Shown piece after piece: positions 5,102 to 10,591 of a stretch of 10,591 nt of DNA (position 1 is the stretch's first letter; each line of letters begins with the position of its first letter). This stretch comes from Erysipelotrichia bacterium (GTDB lineage: Bacteria > Bacillota_I > Bacilli_A > Erysipelotrichales > Erysipelotrichaceae). The stretch lies in the NCBI GenBank assembly GCA_009929095.1, contig SABF01000039.1, positions 1 to 10,591 of the forward strand, given 5' to 3'. The notes under the pieces are model-generated. The model was given only the letters and a program-made list of their open reading frames with translations, ran no database searches and was not told the DNA's origin. The position numbers and the translations under genes are program-made.

Positions 5102-6991
5102 ATGTTTGATAACCTATTTAAACCAATTGAGATAAATGGAATGATATTAAAGAACCGCATCATTGCAGCACCAACAGGCGATTTGTATGAGGAAAAAGCA
5201 ATTGGAGGTGCGGCACTGGTTATTGCTGGACATGCCATCGTTGAGCCTGGAAGATCAAGTTTTGCTTCAAAAAACGAACCTTGGTTATTTGACAAATATG
5301 AACGTGATACAACTCACGAAAGAGTTATGAAGATTCATCGAGGAGGCGCGAAGGCATCAATTGAATTATTTCACGGAGGTGCTGAAGCCAGAGTATCAGA
5401 CTATGCAAAAGGTCCCTGCAGTTTTGTTCAGCCGGATGGAACAGTTGTAAAAGCCATGGACGAATCAATGATGAGCGAAACGATAGACTGGTATGCCAAA
5501 ACAGCAGCTGGAGCGAAAAAGATTGGGTTTGATTCCATATTCCTTCATTTTGGACATGGCTGGCTCCCTGCCCAGTTTCTCTCACCGATATACAATCATC
5601 GGGAAGATGAATATGGCGGAAGTATAGAAAATCGAAGTCGATTCCCTCTAAGAATACTTGATGCAGTGCGACGTGCGGTCGGCCCAAATTACCCGATTGA
5701 TATGAGGATCAGTGCTTATGAATGGGTCGATGGTTCAATCATATTTGCTGATGTTCTGTCATTTTTGAAACTTGCAGAAAGATACGTAGATACTGTTCAG
5801 GTTTCTTCCGGCATGGATAAAGTCCATGAAGCAAATGTCCACTGTATTACAACAAATCTGGAAGAATACATGCCTAATCTGAAGTGGGCTAGGGAAGTGA
5901 AGAAGCAAATGTCCATACCCGTATCTGTAGTCAGCGGAATCATGACCCCATATATGGCGGATTTGATGATTGGCGATGGATATGTGGATATGGCTGCGTT
6001 TGGCAGATCCCTGATTGCAGATCCGTATTGGCCGAAGAAAGCAATGGAGAACAGACCGTCCGATATTGTTCCGTGTCTTCGCTGTTCAAACTGCTATCAC
6101 ATTGCGTCAGATCATTGGAATGTCGGCTGTTCAGTAAACCCAAGATATCACAACGAAACATTTATTCCGGCACTGATTGAAAAAGACGAGAAAGAAAAAA
6201 AAGTTGTGATTGTTGGCGGCGGTCCTGGTGGACTAGAAGCGGCGATAACTGCGAGTGACCGGGGGCATCATATTACACTCATTGAATCCGAACACAAACT
6301 GGGCGGCATGCTGAAGTACATTGCACAGGAAGCTCACAAGGATGAAGTAAAGCGTCTGCTTGACTATTATCGTACGCAGATCAGCAGACGACCAATTGAA
6401 ATACTGCTGGATACAAAGGCTGCACCGGATTTGCTGCAGAAATTAAAACCAGATAAACTGATCATCGCAGTTGGGGCAATGGAACGAATCCCTTCGATCA
6501 ATGGAATAGAACATACTGGCGTTATAACTGCAATTAATGCAATTGAACATGTCGAAAACCTGGGCAAACACATCGTGATTCTAGGCGGCGGCAGTATCGG
6601 CTGTGAACTAGCCCTGGAGTTGGCTGAACAGAATAGAAAAGTAGTAATTGTTGAAATAACAGATTCACTATCATCAAATGCCAACAGCCTTTACAGAGAG
6701 GCAATGAGGCAGAAATTAGAAGGATTCAGCGATCGTATCAAAGTCCTGAAAAAAACAGTGTGTCAGGAAATCACAGAAGATGCCATGCTCATAAAAGATA
6801 TTGAAAATGATACGATTCATCGTCTTGCTTATGACAATGTAATCCTTGCAACTGGTCTTGTATCCAGAAGAGATACAGTTAGAAGTCTGTACGGTATCAT
6901 TCGAAACACGGTTTCTATCGGAGACTGCACAAAACCAAGTTCAATCATGAATGCAGTATTTGAAGGACACACAGCAGCACTTAATATTTAA
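5102..6991 (+). CDS. Old Yellow Enzyme/2,4-dienoyl-CoA-reductase-like iron-sulfur flavoprotein
   Basis: A 629-residue NAD(P)H-dependent ene-reductase of the FadH/enoate-reductase/BaiCD architecture, expected to bind FMN, a 4Fe-4S cluster and FAD and to reduce an activated C=C bond. Residues 1 to about 320 form the FMN-binding TIM barrel, with NRIIAAPTG near the N-terminus and QFLSPIYN...DEYGGSIENR after the active-site strand. Cysteines C325-x2-C328-x2-C331-x11-C343 are the cluster ligands. An FAD Rossmann motif G372-GGPGG377 and a second dinucleotide motif G495-GGSIG500 follow. The position of FadH's catalytic Tyr166 appears to be W154 (GHGW), while the active-site His appears kept as H242. 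It is the first gene of the cassette, 16 bp before the PTS gene. The substrate is unknown, and the PTS linkage makes a fatty acyl-CoA role less likely. Confidence 0.9.
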   Translation: MFDNLFKPIEINGMILKNRIIAAPTGDLYEEKAIGGAALVIAGHAIVEPGRSSFASKNEPWLFDKYERDTTHERVMKIHRGGAKASIELFHGGAEARVSDYAKGPCSFVQPDGTVVKAMDESMMSETIDWYAKTAAGAKKIGFDSIFLHFGHGWLPAQFLSPIYNHREDEYGGSIENRSRFPLRILDAVRRAVGPNYPIDMRISAYEWVDGSIIFADVLSFLKLAERYVDTVQVSSGMDKVHEANVHCITTNLEEYMPNLKWAREVKKQMSIPVSVVSGIMTPYMADLMIGDGYVDMAAFGRSLIADPYWPKKAMENRPSDIVPCLRCSNCYHIASDHWNVGCSVNPRYHNETFIPALIEKDEKEKKVVIVGGGPGGLEAAITASDRGHHITLIESEHKLGGMLKYIAQEAHKDEVKRLLDYYRTQISRRPIEILLDTKAAPDLLQKLKPDKLIIAVGAMERIPSINGIEHTGVITAINAIEHVENLGKHIVILGGGSIGCELALELAEQNRKVVIVEITDSLSSNANSLYREAMRQKLEGFSDRIKVLKKTVCQEITEDAMLIKDIENDTIHRLAYDNVILATGLVSRRDTVRSLYGIIRNTVSIGDCTKPSSIMNAVFEGHTAALNI

Positions 6992-6992
6992 G

Positions 6993-6999
6993 AAAGGGG
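6993..6999 (+). promoter_or_regulatory. Ribosome binding site deciding the PTS gene start
   Basis: AAAGGGG lies 8 bases before ATG 7008. This start begins directly with the EIIB domain. An in-frame ATG at 6951 lies inside the preceding gene and would add a spurious N-terminus. Confidence 0.8.
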
Positions 7000-7007
7000 A
7001 TAATCAA

Positions 7008-8390
7008 ATGAAAGACTACACAGATCTGAACAAAGCAATCATTGAAGGAGTTGGAGGAATTGATAATATCAAAGATGTTATCCACTGTGCAACGCGTCTG
7101 CGTTTCAATCTCAAGAATAAATCTCTTGCAGATGCAGATAAGCTCAAGGCAATCTCTGGTGTTCTGGGAGTTCAAGAAGCGGCAGGTTCCTATCATGTGC
7201 TGATTGGGACGGAAGTTGATGACGTATATACACAACTGGTAAATATGCCTGAGATGAAAGCTATAGGCATCAAGGAAAGCGAACAAGTCAATGATCCGGC
7301 TGAAGAGAAGAAGATCGGTCTCTTTGATCGCTTCACAAAAATGATGTCAGATGTTTATGCACCTTATATTCCAGTTCTTGCAACTGGCGGTATCGCATCA
7401 GGTATCATTGGACTGCTGGCTAACGTAGGAGTTGTTGACAGTGCTGGACTGACATATCAAACATTTTATTCTATCTTCTATTCATTGATCTATTTCTTCC
7501 CGATTCTTCTGGCTTTTACAGCTGGAAAGCACTTCAAGTGCAATCAATATGTTGCGGCAACACTTGGAGCTGCAATTATGTATCCGGGTGTATCTAGCAT
7601 GCTGGTGACTGGTGAAACAGCCAGTTTACTTGGAATCAATTTCCCGGCATTTAACTTCGGCGGCTCATTTATTCCCATTCTGCTTGCGGTGTTTTGTATG
7701 AGTTACTTTGAAAAATGGCTTAAGAAAGCATTGCCTTCTGCAATTCAGTTCATTCTGGTGCCGGCTGCCTGTCTGTTCGTATTTGTTCCGCTGACAATCA
7801 TGGTATTCGGGCCGATCGGCGGATTAGTTGGGAACTTGATTAAATCCTTATATTCAGTGCTTGCAAGCAATGTGATTTTGACAGATATCGTATTTGGCGG
7901 TTTATTCTCCATCATCATTCTGCTTGGAATGCACTGGGCAGTTACACCGATTATGCTTGGCATCATGGCTGAGCAAGGCTATGAATATGCGATTGCCGCA
8001 GGCGGAATGGGCAACTATGCGGTACTGGGCATCTGTCTTGCTGTAGCAGTATTTGCAAAGAACAAGAATGACAAAGCAACAGCAAGTTCATCTGCATTCA
8101 CCAATGCCTTATGCGGAATTACTGAACCCTCACTGTATGGAATCGTTATGCGCAGTAAACTTCTGCTTGCGACAATGGTTGCGTCCGGTGCACTGGCTGG
8201 ACTGGTTCTCGGTATTGGGGGTGTGGCGGCAACGAACTTTGCTTTCTCTGGTATACTCTCATTTGGCGCATGGCTAGGTGCGGTTAATTTTCCAATGTAC
8301 TGTGTTGGCATTGCAGTTTCGATTACATCTGGATTTGTAATAACCATGTTATTAATGAAGTCTGGAAAAGTATCCGAATTTAATAAGTAA
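7008..8390 (+). CDS. PTS sugar permease EIIBC, beta-glucoside (Bgl) type, without EIIA
   Basis: A 460-residue phosphotransferase-system permease that imports a sugar or glycoside and phosphorylates it. Residues 1 to about 80 are the EIIB domain, with phosphocysteine C27 in the motif HCATRLRF and VLIGTEVDDVY at the domain end, as in beta-glucoside and sucrose permeases. After a linker (about 88-100), EIIC spans about 105-450 with eight to ten hydrophobic segments. The signature GMHWAVTPI and the substrate-loop motif G370-I371-T372-E373-P374 are present. The protein stops after EIIC at SEFNK, so an EIIA/Crr-like protein must donate phosphate in trans. It is co-transcribed with the upstream flavoprotein and closed by a strong terminator. 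Bgl-family substrates include beta-glucosides, sucrose, trehalose and N-acetylmuramate; the sequence alone does not decide. Confidence 0.93.
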   Translation: MKDYTDLNKAIIEGVGGIDNIKDVIHCATRLRFNLKNKSLADADKLKAISGVLGVQEAAGSYHVLIGTEVDDVYTQLVNMPEMKAIGIKESEQVNDPAEEKKIGLFDRFTKMMSDVYAPYIPVLATGGIASGIIGLLANVGVVDSAGLTYQTFYSIFYSLIYFFPILLAFTAGKHFKCNQYVAATLGAAIMYPGVSSMLVTGETASLLGINFPAFNFGGSFIPILLAVFCMSYFEKWLKKALPSAIQFILVPAACLFVFVPLTIMVFGPIGGLVGNLIKSLYSVLASNVILTDIVFGGLFSIIILLGMHWAVTPIMLGIMAEQGYEYAIAAGGMGNYAVLGICLAVAVFAKNKNDKATASSSAFTNALCGITEPSLYGIVMRSKLLLATMVASGALAGLVLGIGGVAATNFAFSGILSFGAWLGAVNFPMYCVGIAVSITSGFVITMLLMKSGKVSEFNK

Positions 8391-8399
8391 AATCTGTTC

Positions 8400-8435
8400 G
8401 CAGTATTTCAGATTGACTGGAGTACTGCTTTTTTT
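8400..8435 (+). terminator. Strong intrinsic terminator after the PTS gene
   Basis: A 12-bp stem (8400-8411 with 8417-8428, two G-T wobbles) with the loop ATTGA is followed directly by seven T (8429-8435). It separates the oxidoreductase-PTS transcript from the regulator gene. Confidence 0.92.
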
Positions 8436-8445
8436 AGTCTTCATG

Positions 8446-8451
8446 TATAAT
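8446..8451 (+). promoter_or_regulatory. Possible -10 box of the RpiR regulator gene
   Basis: A perfect TATAAT lies 24 bases before the regulator start and just after a terminator, where a promoter is needed. No good -35 box is found at 16-18 bases; TTGACT at 8413-8418 is too far upstream. The promoter may be weak or activator-dependent. Confidence 0.4.
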
Positions 8452-8475
8452 CAGTAAGACAGCGGTTAGGACAAC

Positions 8476-9333
8476 ATGATTATTGAAAAACTAAAAAGTT
8501 GCAATGAATTTACTGATAATGAAAAAGTTCTTGCCGATTATATTTTGACCAATGGATATGAAATCAAGAACATGTCTATTTCTGAACTCGCAGATGTGAC
8601 GTTCACATCACCGGCAACAATTACAAGATTCTGCCGGAAACTTGGACTGCAGGGATATAAAGATTTTAGTATCCGCTATAGTTTGGAATACGAAGAGTCG
8701 CGGAGGCATGAAACTGTTGATACAAATCTTCCTTTTTCGCGATCCGATTCGTTCGAGAAAATCACCCGAAATATGAGTTCGCTCAGTGCATCAACGATAA
8801 ATAAGGTAATAAATGAATTTGACTATACTCAGCTGAAACGTATTGTTTATCGAATTCATGATGCGAATGTCATTAACATATTCGGCGTTGGGATCTCAGC
8901 GATTGTTGCACTGGATTTTCAGACAAAAATGGTCAGATTGGGAAAACAGGTTAATGTGAATCTCAATTCAATTTTACAAGATGGTTATGCACTTTCGAGC
9001 GATAATAATACAGTGAATCTTGTGATCTCTCAATCAGGTGAAACGCCGCAGATCCTTGAGTGTGTCAGGATACTAGTCAACAGAAAGGGTTACATTGTAT
9101 CGCTTACGGCAAATTTGCAAAGCACTGTTGCAAAATGCAGCAATGAGGTAATTACAGTAAGAACCGAAGAAGATGATTCGTTCACAGTAAAAATCGAATC
9201 ATTTGCATCCTATAATGCAACTCATTTTGTTCTTGACTGTTTATACTGTTTCCTGTTTCGTCTTGATTATGATAAAAATGTAGAAATCAGCCGGCAGAAA
9301 GCACAAGAAATTCATGATGTTGGAGGAAAATGA
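8476..9333 (+). CDS. RpiR-family transcriptional regulator (HTH-SIS)
   Basis: A 285-residue regulator of the RpiR/MurR family, the usual length. Residues 1 to about 77 are the HTH_6 domain; the helix-turn-helix covers about 33-66, with SISELA, TSPATITRFCRKLGL and GYKDF. Residues about 110-250 are a SIS sugar-phosphate-binding domain, with F136-G137-V138-G139-I140-S141 and the phosphate-binding loop S185-Q186-S187-G188-E189-T190. The protein should sense a phosphosugar, plausibly the product of the neighbouring PTS permease, and control that operon. AGGA (8468-8471) precedes the ATG by 4 bases. The gene is AT-rich: by my reading only about 4 of 24 leucines use CTG, unlike the flanking housekeeping-type genes. 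Confidence 0.92.
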   Translation: MIIEKLKSCNEFTDNEKVLADYILTNGYEIKNMSISELADVTFTSPATITRFCRKLGLQGYKDFSIRYSLEYEESRRHETVDTNLPFSRSDSFEKITRNMSSLSASTINKVINEFDYTQLKRIVYRIHDANVINIFGVGISAIVALDFQTKMVRLGKQVNVNLNSILQDGYALSSDNNTVNLVISQSGETPQILECVRILVNRKGYIVSLTANLQSTVAKCSNEVITVRTEEDDSFTVKIESFASYNATHFVLDCLYCFLFRLDYDKNVEISRQKAQEIHDVGGK

Positions 9334-9352
9334 ACCATAGATTTCATGCATG

Positions 9353-9378
9353 ACATTCTGCAGAATTTTACAGAATGT
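9353..9378 (+). repeat. ATTCTG/CAGAAT repeat cluster before the aminopeptidase gene
   Basis: ACATTCTG (9353-9360) and CAGAATGT (9371-9378) are perfect inverted repeats around 10 bases. Between them a second CAGAAT (9361-9366) forms the 12-bp palindrome ATTCTGCAGAAT (9355-9366). The two CAGAAT copies start exactly 10 bases apart. This may be an operator, or a weak terminator of the regulator gene, since TTTATAATAAT follows. Confidence 0.6.
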
Positions 9379-9379
9379 T

Positions 9380-9385
9380 TATAAT
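9380..9385 (+). promoter_or_regulatory. Candidate -10 box of the aminopeptidase gene
   Basis: A perfect TATAAT lies 18 bases before the start codon, just right of the repeat cluster. The best -35 at 17 bases is the poor TCTGCA (9357-9362), which lies inside the repeats, so a repressor there would block it. Confidence 0.4.
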
Positions 9386-9403
9386 AATGACGTGAGGTGA
9401 ATC

Positions 9404-10591
9404 ATGAAAGTAAGTGAACGTATTTCTGCAGTACGAGAATTGATGAAGGAAAAAAAGATCGACGTGTACTATGTTCCAAATGAGGATGACCATCTCTCTG
9501 AGGAATACACGGCTGATTATTTTAAGTGCAAATCCTGGCTGAGCGGTTTCTCCGGAGAAGCCGGCTGCACGGTTGTGACTGAGGATTTTGCCGGACTGTG
9601 GACGGATGGCCGCTATTTCACACAGGCTGAAGATGAACTGAAGGGAACAGGCGTTAAATTGATGCGTCTGCGCCAGCCGGGAGTTCCTGATCCTCTGCAG
9701 TATCTGATTGATGCGACACCTGCGAATGGTGTGCTTGGATTTGACGGCAGGGTAATGTCAACTGCCAATGTCAGGATGCTGGCAAATGCATTGAAGAAGA
9801 AAAATGCATCCATTGTTCTTTCTGAAGATCTGGCTGGCCAGGTATGGGGCAAAGACCGTCCGAAGATGCCGGAAGAGAAACTGTATATTCTGGAAAAAAA
9901 GTATACCGGTGAAGACGCAAAGACCCGTATTGCTCGCGTTCGTGAAGTGATGAAGGCCAATAATGCAGATGCACTGGTCCTGACTGCACTGGAGGATCCG
10001 TGCTGGCTTCTGAATGTTCGCGGCAATGATATTGCCTGCACACCGGTCGCCTATGCATTTGCGGTAGTAACCGAAAAGAAAGTTTCCTACTATATTGATC
10101 GTCAGAAACTGACGCCGGTCATTAAGACATATCTGAAGAATCAGGGTGTGACGGTCAGACCTTATGATGCACTGGCGGATGATCTGATGGGATTCCGCGA
10201 TCAGGTTATCTGGGCGGATCTTGGCAAGCTGAATGCAGATCTGTATGCTCATCTGGATACGAGCAATTCCATTCTGAATGAGAAGTCCCCGGTTGAATTG
10301 TTCAGAGCAGTAAAGAACTCCGCTGAAATCCGTGCTACAAAGAATGCACATATTAAAGATGGCACAGCCATGGTTAAGTTCATCTTCTGGGTCAAACAGA
10401 ATGCAGCCAAGGGGAACATGACTGAGCTTTCAGCACAGAATAAGATTTATGAACTGAGGGCCGCAGAGAAAGATTACATTGAACCTTCATTTCATACCAT
10501 CGCTGCTTATCAGGCCAATGGTGCAATGATGCACTACTCAGTAGATGAAAATCATTATTCTGCTGTGAAGCCGGAAGGATTTCTCCTGGTG
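9404..10591 (+). CDS. pepP: Xaa-Pro aminopeptidase (M24B), 3' end outside the window
   Basis: The first 396 residues of a three-domain aminopeptidase P, which removes an N-terminal residue before proline. No stop is reached at the window edge. The N-terminal creatinase-like domain starts MKVSERISAVRELMKEKKID and shows Y-V-P-N-E-D-D-H, SGFSGEAG and LWTDGRYFTQA, all typical of the large (about 600-residue) eukaryote-like form. The second creatinase-like domain includes ALEDPCWLLNVRGND. The M24 catalytic domain begins near VKNSAEI (about 306) and contains GAMMHYS, the active-site His segment. The metal-binding DxGxQY and later ligands would lie past the edge. GAGGTGA (9394-9400) is a strong ribosome binding site. 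It uses mostly CTG for leucine (about 24 of 35), like the lipid operon and unlike the regulator before it. Confidence 0.92.
   Translation, partial: MKVSERISAVRELMKEKKIDVYYVPNEDDHLSEEYTADYFKCKSWLSGFSGEAGCTVVTEDFAGLWTDGRYFTQAEDELKGTGVKLMRLRQPGVPDPLQYLIDATPANGVLGFDGRVMSTANVRMLANALKKKNASIVLSEDLAGQVWGKDRPKMPEEKLYILEKKYTGEDAKTRIARVREVMKANNADALVLTALEDPCWLLNVRGNDIACTPVAYAFAVVTEKKVSYYIDRQKLTPVIKTYLKNQGVTVRPYDALADDLMGFRDQVIWADLGKLNADLYAHLDTSNSILNEKSPVELFRAVKNSAEIRATKNAHIKDGTAMVKFIFWVKQNAAKGNMTELSAQNKIYELRAAEKDYIEPSFHTIAAYQANGAMMHYSVDENHYSAVKPEGFLLV

Noticed and set aside
7008..9333. N-acetylmuramate system (murP/murR) because of EIIBC plus RpiR
   Set aside because: No MurQ etherase gene is present, and the EIIB motif HCATRLRF fits the beta-glucoside type; the assignment would go beyond the evidence.
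9350..9355. ATGACA as the -35 box for the aminopeptidase promoter
   Set aside because: It is 24 bases from the TATAAT at 9380, too far for a normal sigma-A promoter, and no good -10 lies 17 bases from it.
9758..10351. Open frame of 197 codons on the minus strand
   Set aside because: Antisense to the aminopeptidase gene, which shows clear family motifs in the plus frame; the minus product is Ile/Cys-rich with no motif.

Overview
The window looks like chromosome of a low-to-moderate GC Firmicute. Clues are strong Shine-Dalgarno sequences, short intergenic gaps closed by intrinsic terminators, a Bgl-type PTS permease, an RpiR regulator, a CcpA-like cre palindrome and ATG/GTG starts. A gut Erysipelotrichia-like anaerobe would fit, but that placement is inference. 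All genes are on the + strand. No rRNA, tRNA, CRISPR array or insertion sequence was seen, and no gene-free stretch exceeds about 160 bases.

Left part (1-1687): three short transcription units. They are a small rubrerythrin/ferritin-like protein of the type associated with encapsulin shells (31-336), a lipoprotein with a CPWC thioredoxin-like domain (495-1130), and a GNAT acetyltransferase (1187-1654). Each is followed by a hairpin plus T-tract.

Middle (1710-4953): a tight membrane-lipid operon. It holds a cardiolipin synthase with two HKD motifs, a patatin-like phospholipase 11 bp downstream, and a Cof-type HAD phosphatase that overlaps the phospholipase by 4 bp.

Right (about 4954-9333): a catabolic-looking cassette. 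It holds an Old Yellow Enzyme/2,4-dienoyl-CoA-reductase-like iron-sulfur flavoprotein, a PTS EIIBC permease of the beta-glucoside type without its own EIIA domain, and, after a strong terminator, an RpiR-family regulator with a SIS domain. It is preceded by a cre-like palindrome and a leader that can fold as a terminator-type hairpin or as an alternative hairpin. Leucine codon use differs sharply from the flanking genes, which suggests separate acquisition. The pairing of a sugar PTS with an ene-reductase, with no glycosidase in view, is the least explained thing here: presumably a PTS-imported compound has, or is converted to, an unsaturated product that the flavoprotein reduces.

The window ends inside a three-domain Xaa-Pro aminopeptidase (9404 to the edge). 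It is preceded by a CAGAAT/ATTCTG repeat cluster that may be an operator or a weak terminator.
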